NCBI GenBank assembly: GCA_913056165.1
Contig: CAJXMD010000004.1
Coordinates: 1 to 64,000 of the forward strand
Direction of reading: 5' to 3'
DNA length: 64,000 nt
Source: an uncultured Halieaceae bacterium
GTDB lineage: Bacteria > Pseudomonadota > Gammaproteobacteria > Pseudomonadales > Halieaceae
Positions 49,067-58,588 of the stretch are shown here, in pieces; the stretch's first letter is position 1, and each line of letters starts with the position of its first letter. Under the pieces are notes generated by a model that worked only from the letters and a program-made list of their open reading frames with translations, was not told the DNA's origin and made no database searches. The position numbers and the translations under genes are program-made.

Positions 49067-51064
49067 ATGCGTCGACCTAGCCACCATATCAGTCTCGCCA
49101 TGGCGGCTTGCCTTGGGCTCCTTCTATTAGGTTGCGGAACCGAACACACCAACTTCTCTGGGCCTATTAGCGACTGGCCGACCATTGGCGGCAACCCGGA
49201 AGCACAACGTTTCAGCATTCTCAACCAGATAACACCTGACAATGTGGGGGATCTGGAAGTTGCGTGGACCTATCACACCGGAGATGTCAGTGCCGGCACT
49301 GACATTCATGGAGCAACCACCTTCGAGGCAACGCCCATCGTCGTGAATGACACCATGTACTTTTGCACCGGTTACAATCGTGTCATAGCACTGGATCCTG
49401 AAACTGGCCAAGAACGGTGGACCTATGATCCGCAAGTTGATCTAACAGGCGTTTACACGCCCACATGCCGTGGAGTTGCATTCTGGCAAGAGCGAACAAC
49501 CGCTGCTCAAGCTAAGGCCTGCGGCAAGCGCATCGTATCAGCCACACTTGATGCTCGGCTGTTCACTGTCGACGCTGAAAGCGGCGAGCCGTGCGGTGAA
49601 TTTGGCGAAGCCGGTTTTGTAGATTTAAAAGCCAACTTGGGCGACCTTCGACTCGCTGAGTATTACGTTACCTCCGCACCACTTGTCATTAACGATCTCG
49701 TCGTCACCAATGCATTCGTTAAGGATGGTCAACGAGTAGACTCACCTCCCGGCGTGATCAGAGCCTTCGACATCAGAACCGGCGAACTTCGATGGGCATT
49801 TGATCCGGTGCCTCCGAGCATGGATGGTGTAACCGCAGAGGATGCGCTTGCAGGCAAAAACTTCACCCGCGGCACGGCAGCCAGCTGGGGTAATATGTCG
49901 GCCGATGTCGAAAATGGCCTCATATTTTTGCCCATGGGGGGAGCCCAACCTGACCACTACGGAGGAACTGAGCGAGGCCAGAAAGACTATTTTGGCACAT
50001 CAGTAGTAACCCTGGACGCGGACACCGGCATGCCCGTCTGGCACTTTCAAGCGGTACATCACGATATTTGGGACTACGATATCGCCGCGCAGCCCGTGCT
50101 GTTTGAGCACAGAGGGTCCAGATCAGGTGTAATTACAGCCACCAAGACAGGCCACATTTTCCTACTCGATCGAACAACCGGTGCGCCGTTATTTCCGGTC
50201 GAAGAACGACCCGTTCCAAAGACGTTTGTCGAGGGCGAATACACCTCACCAACACAGCCCTTCCCAACCTTGCCAAAGCCAATCCATCCGCAAACACTTA
50301 CCGAAGATGATATTTGGGGACTATATCCCGGCGATCGTGAAGCGTGCCTTCAACATTTCCGTGAAATGGATTATCGCGGCATCTTCACTCCGCCGGCGTT
50401 CAACAAGGCCACATTGCAATGGCCAGGCCTCGGTGGAGGTGTGAATTGGGGCTCAGTATCGGTTAACGTGCGTGAAAGGATCATGATCGCAAACACAATG
50501 CGTGTCCCGTACACCATCAAATTAATCCCCCGCGAAAATGCCGTGGAGCTAGATGGTACCGATTTAGTAGGCGCAAACGCCCAAGAAGGCACCCCTTATG
50601 TCGTCATAAGAGGTGGCTTTGTTTCTCCCAATAACACGCCTTGCACAGCGCCGCCTTGGGGAGTTCTCACCGCCGTAGATCTGGATACCGGAGAAACACT
50701 TTGGGAGGAGCCACTCGGAAATCTTGAAGAGCTATCGCCGCTAGGCCTAGGTCGTGTTTTGGATTGGGGCACACCAAATACCGGAGGAAGCCTACAGACC
50801 GACACTGGGCTCGTCTTTATCGGTGCCACACTCGACGGCTATTTCAGAGCCTTTGATGTGCACACTGGAGAAACACTGTGGGAAGAGAAGCTTCCGGCGC
50901 CGGCACAGGCGAGCCCAATGACATATCGCCTTAACAAGGACAGCAAGCAATATGTAGTGATTGCCGCTGGAGGGCACGGGCCACTGGCGTATGCGGCCAA
51001 GGGCCCAGATAAATTGGGCGAGCTATTAGGGGATGCACTCGTAGCCTTTCGACTACCGGACTGA
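49067..51064 (+). CDS. PQQ-dependent dehydrogenase (quinoprotein), putative lipoprotein
   Basis: 665 aa; lipobox LLLLGC; DWPTIGGNPEAQRFSILNQITPDNVGDLEVAWTYHTGD; repeated GxxxAxDxxTGexxW propeller motifs. Confidence 0.92.
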   Translation: MRRPSHHISLAMAACLGLLLLGCGTEHTNFSGPISDWPTIGGNPEAQRFSILNQITPDNVGDLEVAWTYHTGDVSAGTDIHGATTFEATPIVVNDTMYFCTGYNRVIALDPETGQERWTYDPQVDLTGVYTPTCRGVAFWQERTTAAQAKACGKRIVSATLDARLFTVDAESGEPCGEFGEAGFVDLKANLGDLRLAEYYVTSAPLVINDLVVTNAFVKDGQRVDSPPGVIRAFDIRTGELRWAFDPVPPSMDGVTAEDALAGKNFTRGTAASWGNMSADVENGLIFLPMGGAQPDHYGGTERGQKDYFGTSVVTLDADTGMPVWHFQAVHHDIWDYDIAAQPVLFEHRGSRSGVITATKTGHIFLLDRTTGAPLFPVEERPVPKTFVEGEYTSPTQPFPTLPKPIHPQTLTEDDIWGLYPGDREACLQHFREMDYRGIFTPPAFNKATLQWPGLGGGVNWGSVSVNVRERIMIANTMRVPYTIKLIPRENAVELDGTDLVGANAQEGTPYVVIRGGFVSPNNTPCTAPPWGVLTAVDLDTGETLWEEPLGNLEELSPLGLGRVLDWGTPNTGGSLQTDTGLVFIGATLDGYFRAFDVHTGETLWEEKLPAPAQASPMTYRLNKDSKQYVVIAAGGHGPLAYAAKGPDKLGELLGDALVAFRLPD

Positions 51065-51273
51065 CCACAGATTTCTGTAGAAGCTGAGACTAAACCGTGA
51101 GATTAACGGAATCGTAGCGACCCGAACCCTCGGCACCAACTTAACACGGGCTATCGTGGAAAAGCATATCTTTGCGGGACTCACCACAACGTTGTTCCCG
51201 TAAACTGGCAAACCAGTGCAAGCGGTGTTCCGACGACCTTACACTACCTATACTGATACCGATGGAGACAAAA

Positions 51274-51660
51274 ATGAGCGAACAAACAAGACGTGAGCGT
51301 GGTGTAGAAAAGATCAAGGATGTCTATGCCGGCGACGTACAAGTCCCCGGAGAAGGTTTTGCATTTTCTGACGTCATGCTCGAGCAACTATTTGCGGAGA
51401 TTTGGACGCGCGATACTTTATCAATGCGCGACAAACGCATCCTGTTGCTCGGCATCATCGCTGAAAAAGGCGAGAAAGAAACATTCAAGATTCAAATCAA
51501 AGCTTCTTTAAAGCGTGGTGAAATGAATGCAGATGAAGCTCGTGAGCTTTTGTTATTCATCGCACAGTATTCCGGCTACCCCCGCGCTGCGGCCATGCTT
51601 GCGCCAATGGAAGCCGCAATCGCTGAAGTCGCATCAGAGCAGTCTCATGAAACAAGCTGA
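51274..51660 (+). CDS. Carboxymuconolactone decarboxylase family protein
   Basis: SEQTRRERGVEKIKDVYAGD...FAEIWTRDTLSMRDKRILLLGIIAEKGEKETFKIQIKASLKRGEMNADEARELLLFIAQYSGYPRA; ORF 51172, start at MSEQTRRE. Confidence 0.85.
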   Translation: MSEQTRRERGVEKIKDVYAGDVQVPGEGFAFSDVMLEQLFAEIWTRDTLSMRDKRILLLGIIAEKGEKETFKIQIKASLKRGEMNADEARELLLFIAQYSGYPRAAAMLAPMEAAIAEVASEQSHETS

Positions 51661-51830
51661 TACTACGACGAGTGCCTTGAGCTAGTCCTCGGTAACGAAT
51701 TCAGATTTACCATCCGCACCTACGGAATTCGACTGCACGAGCCTCACTAGGCTCGACTCATTCTCGAGTATTGGGGTGTTGAGAACAGGTCGTTACCGAC
51801 ACCCCCCCCGGAGGGGGGCATCATCAGTTA

Positions 51831-51907
51831 TGGCCCGCCCGGAGAGATTCGAACTCCCGACACCCAGGTTCGAAGCCTGGTGCTCTATCCAGCTGAGCTA
51901 CGGGCGG
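51831..51907 (-). tRNA. tRNA-Arg (anticodon TCG)
   Basis: Minus-strand CCGCCCGTAGCTCAGCTGGATAGAGCACCAGGCTTCGAACCTGGGTGTCGGGAGTTCGAATCTCTCCGGGCGGGCCA; 7-bp acceptor stem, CTTCGAA anticodon loop, TTCGAAT T-loop, encoded CCA. Confidence 0.97.
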
Positions 51908-51991
51908 AGGGCGTGAAGAATAGGCAGGCTGAACTTGATAGTCAAGGATGCTCTGTCATACTGCCGCCCCCACCACCACGGGATGCCATCG

Positions 51992-52846
51992 ATGTCCGAC
52001 AACGCCCACCAACCACCCAAAGTATGGACCTGGGACGCCGAGAGCGGCGGTCGCTTCGCCGGGATTAACCGTCCTGTCTCGGGCGCCACTCATGAGAAGG
52101 ATTTGCCCGTCGGTGAACACCCTCTACAGCTTTATTCATTGGGTACGCCCAATGGCGTGAAAGTCACGCTGATGCTTGAGGAGTTGTTGGAGCTGGGCAT
52201 CAGCGACGCCGAGTACGATGCCTGGCCCATCAATATTCTCTCGGGGGATCAATTTTCATCAGGCTTTGTCGCGGTGAACCCAAACTCAAAAATACCGGCC
52301 CTCCTCGATCGCAGCGGCGAATCCCCCATACGCATTTTTGAGTCGGGCGCCATTTTGGTCCACTTGGCCGAGAAGTTTGGCCACTTTCTTCCACCCGAGG
52401 CAGACGCCCGCGCGGAAGTGATGAGCTGGTTATTCTGGCTGCAGGGGTCGGCTCCCTTTCTCGGCGGGGGCTTCGGCCACTTTTATGCCTATGCCCCCGA
52501 AAAATGGCAGTACCCCATCGACCGCTACGCCATGGAGGTGAAGCGACACCTGGATTTACTCGATAAAACCCTCGCGGAAAGGCCCTACCTTGCCGGCGAT
52601 GATTATACGGTCGCAGACATTGCCACCTGGCCCTGGTATGGCGCCCTGGCCAAGGGCTTGCTTTATGAGGCCGGTACGTTCCTCGATGTAGCCAGCTATA
52701 CCCATGTACAGCGCTGGACCCAGGCAATTGGCGAGCGACCCGCGGCCAAACGCGGAATTCTGGTCAACCGCGCCTGGGGCGATGAAAACAAGCAGCTTCC
52801 AGAGCGCCACAGCGCCTCGGATTTTGACAAGATCGACTGGCGATAA
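51992..52846 (+). CDS. yghU: Glutathione S-transferase, YghU-like
   Basis: PPKVWTWDAESGGRFAGINRPVSGATHEKDLPVGEHPLQLYSLGTPNGVKVTLMLEELLELG...FSSGFVAVNPNSKIPALLD; ORF 51935, start likely MSDNAHQ. Confidence 0.9.
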   Translation: MSDNAHQPPKVWTWDAESGGRFAGINRPVSGATHEKDLPVGEHPLQLYSLGTPNGVKVTLMLEELLELGISDAEYDAWPINILSGDQFSSGFVAVNPNSKIPALLDRSGESPIRIFESGAILVHLAEKFGHFLPPEADARAEVMSWLFWLQGSAPFLGGGFGHFYAYAPEKWQYPIDRYAMEVKRHLDLLDKTLAERPYLAGDDYTVADIATWPWYGALAKGLLYEAGTFLDVASYTHVQRWTQAIGERPAAKRGILVNRAWGDENKQLPERHSASDFDKIDWR

Positions 52847-52968
52847 TCCTTTTTAGATTGATTTCGTGGCTAGCAGGATTATTCGATGCTAGACTGCGAT
52901 GCCGGAGACGACAGCACCAAACCGGATAAAAAGCGTCGTCCAAATCCACTGCGTCGAGGGGGAATTCG

Positions 52969-53322
52969 ATGTCAGACCTGAGCGCCGTCGCGAACGCGAC
53001 ACTCTTTCATGACGAAAACAAAGACTTGCTTGCGCGTATGCTAGAGCAGGCTCTTGAGCAGCCGCTTGTACCCATGGAACCCGCGGCTGCAAAGCAATAC
53101 ATGGAGCAAGTTGCACAACGAACTGCCTCTGATAACAGCACCGCACTGACGCTTTTTCAAATGGTGCAAATGAGCAGCAGCGAATCGACCTATGTCATGC
53201 GTGTAGCGCTGTTTGATAACCAGCAGGCGATGGGGCTCGATATCATGGACGCAGAAAACGGCCAGTTTTTTATCCCGGAAGCCTGCCCCGTTTGCCAATT
53301 GGCAGCGCCTACCCTGAATTAA
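52969..53322 (+). CDS. Hypothetical protein
   Basis: 117 aa ORF directly upstream of, and co-directional with, the MFS gene; no recognised domain. Confidence 0.55.
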   Translation: MSDLSAVANATLFHDENKDLLARMLEQALEQPLVPMEPAAAKQYMEQVAQRTASDNSTALTLFQMVQMSSSESTYVMRVALFDNQQAMGLDIMDAENGQFFIPEACPVCQLAAPTLN

Positions 53323-53329
53323 AATCTTC

Positions 53330-54517
53330 ATGACCGAGCGAGCCACCTACGCGACCCTCGTAGGCATGGTGGCCTACGCTGCTATTGCCACCGATCTCTA
53401 CTTGCCTGCTATCCCGGCGATGATTGACGCCTTTGGCGCAACAGAAGCACAGGGACAGCTGACACTGTCGATCTTTATGTTAGGCATGGCTGCAGGGCAG
53501 CTTATTTTTGGACCACTCTCGGATTACTATGGTCGAATCCCCGTTATCACCGCAGGCACGGCACTTTTTGTAGCCACCTCCGTAGGCTGTGCACTGGCAA
53601 CCAATATGGAAGTCATGTGGCTGGCCCGACTGGCGCAAGGGCTTGCAGCGGCCAGCGGACCTGTCATCGCCCGAGCTATTGTTCGTGATCGCTATCATGG
53701 TGATCGTGCAGCGCAGGTAATGTCCATGCTAGGGGCCGCAATGGCGGTGATCCCTCTTATCGCGCCAACGGTGGGGTCCTGGGTGCTGGTATGGTTCCAC
53801 TGGCGCGCAACCTTTGTGGCGCTAGCTCTGTTTGGCGTTCTTATCCTTGTTGGACTCAGAACCTTCAAAGAATCCGCCCCCGCCATCGGCGAAGGCAGCA
53901 TCCGGTTGATCCCGGTACTTCAACTTTTTGGCGTATGCCTGCGCAACCGCCAGTTCATTGGTTTTCAACTCTGTGGAACCGCCACCTACGCGGCCATTCT
54001 GGCCTACCTCTCGACCGTGGCCTACTTCATGCGCGACGTGTTTGCGCTGCCCCCCGCTTATTTTGGCTACGCGTTCGCGGCGTCTGTTTCCGGTTTCATG
54101 GCGGGAGCACTACTCTGTTCGAGACTGGTGATGTATCTAGGGCTCTTGCGGGTGATGTCCATCGGTGTCCTGCTCTGCCTCATTGCTGCTGCAAACCAGC
54201 GGTTTCTCGCCCCTAATGGTGCTGAGAGCGCCTGGGGATTGGCAATCAGTTCGTGCCTTATCTTTTTTGGCATAGGCCTCACCTCCGCTAACGCGGCCAT
54301 GGGGGCGGTATCTTTATTTCCAAAAACCGCTGGTGCAGCATCGGCAGTCTACGGCTTCGTCCACTCGGTGATAGCTGCATTGGTCGGATTTGTTGCGGGT
54401 ATTCTCTACGATGGCACTCTCGTTCCAACTGCCAACATCATGCTGATTTGTGCGGCCGTGGGCGTGCTTAGTCTCCCGCTCACTCGACAAAACCCGGCGT
54501 CCGTGGCTTCCACCTAA
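53330..54517 (+). CDS. Bcr/CflA family multidrug MFS transporter
   Basis: AAIATDLYLPAIPAMIDAFGATEAQGQLTLSIFMLGMAAGQLIFGPLSDYYGRIPV. Confidence 0.92.
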   Translation: MTERATYATLVGMVAYAAIATDLYLPAIPAMIDAFGATEAQGQLTLSIFMLGMAAGQLIFGPLSDYYGRIPVITAGTALFVATSVGCALATNMEVMWLARLAQGLAAASGPVIARAIVRDRYHGDRAAQVMSMLGAAMAVIPLIAPTVGSWVLVWFHWRATFVALALFGVLILVGLRTFKESAPAIGEGSIRLIPVLQLFGVCLRNRQFIGFQLCGTATYAAILAYLSTVAYFMRDVFALPPAYFGYAFAASVSGFMAGALLCSRLVMYLGLLRVMSIGVLLCLIAAANQRFLAPNGAESAWGLAISSCLIFFGIGLTSANAAMGAVSLFPKTAGAASAVYGFVHSVIAALVGFVAGILYDGTLVPTANIMLICAAVGVLSLPLTRQNPASVAST

Positions 54518-54600
54518 AGGGTATTTTCTGACCGAATCGGGCAGTAGATAATCTGGCCCTACCTCTCTCGTTTTTCACCGTCAAAGGACGTTAGCCAGCG

Positions 54601-55947
54601 ATGCACGAGCTCAATAAAGACATGGAAGTATTAACTCAAGCGATCATCCGCTATGCCGTGGAGCGTGTCCGAATGGACCCTCCTACGCTGGATGCCGCAC
54701 GCCCTGAATCAGAGCTGCAGGCCATGGTGGGGCAAACCATCACCCAAGATGGCCTGGGAGGATTGGAGGCTCTGCGCTTATTCACCGATGTGCTTGCTCC
54801 CGCCTGTATCTCGGTTGACCATCCAAGGCTGCTGGCTTTTGTTCCCGCTGCACCAACCGAGGCCGCAACTCTTTTTGATCTTGTTGTGGGCGCCTCCAGC
54901 ATTTTTGGTGGGACCTGGCTGGAAGGGGCTGGCGGCGTCTACGCAGAAAATCAGGCTCTTCGCTGGATTGCAGACCTTGCGGGGTTTCCCGCTGAAGCTG
55001 GTGGCGTATTTGTTAGCGGTGGTACCGCGGGCAACCTGTCCGCGTTAACCGCTGCACGCCATGACTGGCGACGATTAAACGAGGATAAGCGACAGATTCG
55101 GGGATTGGTCATCTCGTCACGGGGTGCCCATGCTTCTATCGCACAGGCGACGTACGTCATGGACGTAGATCTAATAGAAACTGGTGGACATCGATTAACC
55201 GGTGAAGACGTGGCCGCTGTTATTGCAAACCTTGCGCCCGAGGATAGGGCTCGCTTGTTTGCCGTCGCCTGCACTGCGGGCACGACCAACCTGGGCATTA
55301 TCGATGATATGACTGGCATCGCCGATGTCTGTGAGCGTGAAGACCTTTGGATGCATGTGGACGGCGCTTATGGCGCCGCCGGGCTCGCCGCCCCTTCGGT
55401 ACGGCAGGATTTCAACGGCATCGAGCGCGCTGACAGCTTTATCGTCGACCCCCACAAATGGCTTTTCGCTCCTTTTGACTGCTGCGCACTGCTTTATCGC
55501 GACCCTGCGACTGCGCGACGGGCCCATCAACAAAAGGGCGACTATCTAGAAGTGCTCTACGATGGCGTCTGGAATCCATCGGACTACGCTCATCATCTGT
55601 CCCGGCGGGCACGCGGACTGCCGCTGTGGTTCAGCTTGGCCACCCACGGAACCGAGGCTTATACCGTGGCAGTCGAAAAAACCATCGATGTCGCCAAGAA
55701 AGCCGCTACGATGATCGAACAGCACCCGCGGCTCGAGATGGTGGTTGAGCAGCATCTGTCGATCTGCGTCTTTCGCCGTCCGGGCTGGAGTCCTGAGGAG
55801 TACAGCGCCTGGAGCGAAAAATTGATGGAGGATGGCCTCGCATTCGTGACCACCACCAAGCACGATGGCGAAACCGTATTAAGATTCTGCATCGTAAATC
55901 CGCGCACCACAGTGGACGATATTAGGTTAATTCTTGATACGCTGTAG
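54601..55947 (+). CDS. Pyridoxal-dependent decarboxylase (group II)
   Basis: GVFVSGGTAGNLSALTAAR; HVDGAYGAAGL; SFIVDPHKWLFAPFDCCALLYRD (PLP Lys). Confidence 0.93.
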   Translation: MHELNKDMEVLTQAIIRYAVERVRMDPPTLDAARPESELQAMVGQTITQDGLGGLEALRLFTDVLAPACISVDHPRLLAFVPAAPTEAATLFDLVVGASSIFGGTWLEGAGGVYAENQALRWIADLAGFPAEAGGVFVSGGTAGNLSALTAARHDWRRLNEDKRQIRGLVISSRGAHASIAQATYVMDVDLIETGGHRLTGEDVAAVIANLAPEDRARLFAVACTAGTTNLGIIDDMTGIADVCEREDLWMHVDGAYGAAGLAAPSVRQDFNGIERADSFIVDPHKWLFAPFDCCALLYRDPATARRAHQQKGDYLEVLYDGVWNPSDYAHHLSRRARGLPLWFSLATHGTEAYTVAVEKTIDVAKKAATMIEQHPRLEMVVEQHLSICVFRRPGWSPEEYSAWSEKLMEDGLAFVTTTKHDGETVLRFCIVNPRTTVDDIRLILDTL

Positions 55948-55949
55948 CC

Positions 55950-56810
55950 ATGACGCAGCATTTGCCCTATCGCTGGGACTTACTATCCCGCTATCGTTTC
56001 ATCGAGCTCATTGCCTTGTGGGAGGGGCGACTCACCACTCGCCATTTGGTCGAGACCTTCGGTATCGGACGCCAACAAGCGAGTAAGGACATCAACGTCT
56101 ACAACCGCGAAGTAGGCGCGGGGAATCTTGTTTACAACAAATATCTAAAAGGCTACGAACCTGCACCCTCGTTTAGCCCAGCAGTAACCCGCGGCTTGTC
56201 AGAGGAGTATCTCCAACTGCTCGCCCACCGCAGTGAACTCCACCAGACCTTCAGTGACATCGCTTTGCCCACCCATCAGGTTGACGTGCTCTCTCCTCCA
56301 ATTCGGCCGGTCTCTCCAGACACTCTTAGGCCCCTTGTGCTCGCAGCCAGAGAGCGGCAGCGAATTGAGGTGGACTATGTCTCTCTCAACAATCCCGATC
56401 GCGAGGGCCGCATCATTGCGCCACACACACTCGTGTGGACAGGATTGCGCTGGCATGTAAGAGGTTGGTGTGAAAAAAATCGCGATTTCAGGGACTTCGT
56501 GCTGAGTCGCTTCAGAGATACGCCCGAGTTACTGGGTCAATCCGACATAAATCCCGCCAACGATACGGACTGGCATCGGTTCATTGATATAAAGCTCACG
56601 CCAGACCCGCGCTTGAGCGAAGAACAAAAAAAGGTGGTTGCGGTGGACTATGGCATGGAAAACGGCGAGCTCAACGTTCGGGTTCGGGCCCGACTGGTGA
56701 ACTACCTTCTGCAGTTACTCAACATCAATGCCGGAGAACACTTCGAGGATCCAAGAGCACAACAAGTTATTATTGCTAATAGTTCGGAGGTATCCCCTTG
56801 GCTGCTCTGA
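55950..56810 (+). CDS. WYL domain-containing transcriptional regulator
   Basis: 286 aa; N-terminal HTH RLTTRHLVETFGIGRQQASKDI; IEVDYVSLNNPDREGRIIAPHTLVWTGLRWHVRGWCEKNRDFRDFVLSRF. Confidence 0.88.
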   Translation: MTQHLPYRWDLLSRYRFIELIALWEGRLTTRHLVETFGIGRQQASKDINVYNREVGAGNLVYNKYLKGYEPAPSFSPAVTRGLSEEYLQLLAHRSELHQTFSDIALPTHQVDVLSPPIRPVSPDTLRPLVLAARERQRIEVDYVSLNNPDREGRIIAPHTLVWTGLRWHVRGWCEKNRDFRDFVLSRFRDTPELLGQSDINPANDTDWHRFIDIKLTPDPRLSEEQKKVVAVDYGMENGELNVRVRARLVNYLLQLLNINAGEHFEDPRAQQVIIANSSEVSPWLL

Positions 56811-56973
56811 CCCTACACAAGGTCGCTCAAGGTGGCAGCGGACGGCGCTTTCTTCAACCGACGTCAGTAATTCATCACATTCGGTAGACAATCTAAAAGT
56901 CCATTCTTTCGCCATATTACACTTGGTCGGAGAATCCCCTATCCTGCACTTTCTCAATACAGGACCCATCCTC

Positions 56974-57672
56974 TTGAGCACACTGGGCATTGACGGCTGT
57001 CGATTCGGATGGCTTGGAATTTGGCATAAACCCGAGGGCTTTGTCTGGCAGATCGAAGCGTCTGTCTGGGACCTCATTGCGACACGAGCATGTCGTCGCG
57101 CCTTCATTGATATTCCCATCGGACTAAGCAGCAAGGAACGTCGTCGCTGCGATAGCGCCGCGAGAGAGTTTCTTGGAAGGGCCTTTTCAAGCTCTGTCTT
57201 TCCAACCCCTGTGCGTGGCGTACTATCTGCAAAATCTTACGCGCAGGCCAACACCTGTCATCGGGAAATATGCGGTCGTGGACTCAGCAAACAAAGCTTT
57301 TTCATACTGCCCAAAATCCATGAGGTGGATAGTCTTTTTAAAAAAGACAAAAAGTGGCAAGGGAAACTTCGCGAGGCACATCCTGAAGTGGCCTTTAAAG
57401 CAATCAATGGCGCCGATCTCCACTCCAAGAAAAAGACGGCCGCCGGATTCAGGGAGCGCCTAGACTTGCTCAGTGCTCTTGATCCACAGGTCCCCGAGCT
57501 AGCCGATGAAATCCTGTCACAAACCAAACGCAGCCAGGTTCTTCCCGATGATGTGCTCGACGCGATCTGTCTAGCCGTTATGCCACAAGCTGGCCGCCTC
57601 AAAACACTTCCGAAAACCCCGGATATCGACAGTCAGGGGCTGCCGATGGAAATCTGTTACTTCGAACGCTGA
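56974..57672 (+). CDS. DUF429 domain-containing protein
   Basis: GIDGCRFGWLGIWHKPEG...RRAFIDIPIGLSSKERRRCDSAAREFLGRAFSSSVFPTPVRGVL; ORF from 56728, TTG start at 56974 avoids overlap with the WYL gene. Confidence 0.8.
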   Translation: MSTLGIDGCRFGWLGIWHKPEGFVWQIEASVWDLIATRACRRAFIDIPIGLSSKERRRCDSAAREFLGRAFSSSVFPTPVRGVLSAKSYAQANTCHREICGRGLSKQSFFILPKIHEVDSLFKKDKKWQGKLREAHPEVAFKAINGADLHSKKKTAAGFRERLDLLSALDPQVPELADEILSQTKRSQVLPDDVLDAICLAVMPQAGRLKTLPKTPDIDSQGLPMEICYFER

Positions 57673-58583
57673 CGGGCCACAAGCGGACCGGCTACGTCCC
57701 AGGTCTTCACCATGACCACTCCCGCGAGCAGCCCCATGAACCCACCAATCAAGGTCGGCAACATCCACCCAATCATCTCTACTCCTGCAGCCCACCCTTC
57801 GACCCAATCAGTCACAGCGTGACTGGCGTGGAGCAGAATACCGCCGCCCACCAAAAACATGGCGAGCGTCCCCACCACTGTCAACGTCTTCATTAATCGC
57901 GGGGCAAACCAAAGCAATCCCCTCCCGACTCCGCGTATAGCATCAGCCACCACACCCTCATCGGAGCGGCGAAGAAGGAGAAGACCCGCGTCGTCTATTT
58001 TCACGATTGCCCCCACCAGCCCGTACACCCCCACTGTCATCAAACTCGCGATGCCAGAAAGAACCAAAAGCTGAATAAGCAGCTCCTCAGCTTCGACCAC
58101 ACCAAGCGTCAGGACAATAATTTCTGCGGAGAGAATAAAGTCGGTGCGAATAGCACCATTGATTTTTTCTCTCTCGAAGGCCACCAAATCCGCAGAGGAG
58201 CCGGATAGACGGTCAGCCACCTCGTCTAATTCAGTTTCAGCGTGAGCTTTGGTACTGTAATGGAGGATTTTCTCCGCGCCTTCAAAGCATAGGTAGAGCC
58301 CACCGCAGACAAGCAGGGGCGTGATCAACCCGGGAACAAATAGCGAAATGAGCATCGCTGCCGGCACGAGAATCAGCTTATTTTTAAATGAACCCTTAGC
58401 AACAGCCCAGACCACCGCAAGCTCACGCTCTGGCCTGACACCAAGCACTTTCTCCGCATTGACCGCCAGATCATCTCCAAGCACGCCAGCGGTTTTCTTG
58501 ACCGCCACTTTGGTCATGACCGACACGTCATCCAGTACCGTAGCAATGTCGTCTAGTAGCGCGAGCAGACTTCCCAGGGCCAT
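57657..58583 (-). CDS. DUF808 family inner membrane protein (YedI-like)
   Basis: GSLLALLDDIATVLDDVSVMTKVAVKKTAGVLGDDLAVNAEKVLGV..RELAVVWAVAKGSFKNKLILVP. Confidence 0.92.
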   Translation of the reverse strand: MALGSLLALLDDIATVLDDVSVMTKVAVKKTAGVLGDDLAVNAEKVLGVRPERELAVVWAVAKGSFKNKLILVPAAMLISLFVPGLITPLLVCGGLYLCFEGAEKILHYSTKAHAETELDEVADRLSGSSADLVAFEREKINGAIRTDFILSAEIIVLTLGVVEAEELLIQLLVLSGIASLMTVGVYGLVGAIVKIDDAGLLLLRRSDEGVVADAIRGVGRGLLWFAPRLMKTLTVVGTLAMFLVGGGILLHASHAVTDWVEGWAAGVEMIGWMLPTLIGGFMGLLAGVVMVKTWDVAGPLVARQRSK

Positions 58584-58588
58584 GAGGC

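Noticed and set aside
3932-51660. De novo sterol biosynthesis cluster
   Set aside because: No squalene synthase, squalene epoxidase or oxidosqualene cyclase ORF in the window, while TonB receptors and catabolic oxygenases are abundant; uptake and modification/degradation fits better
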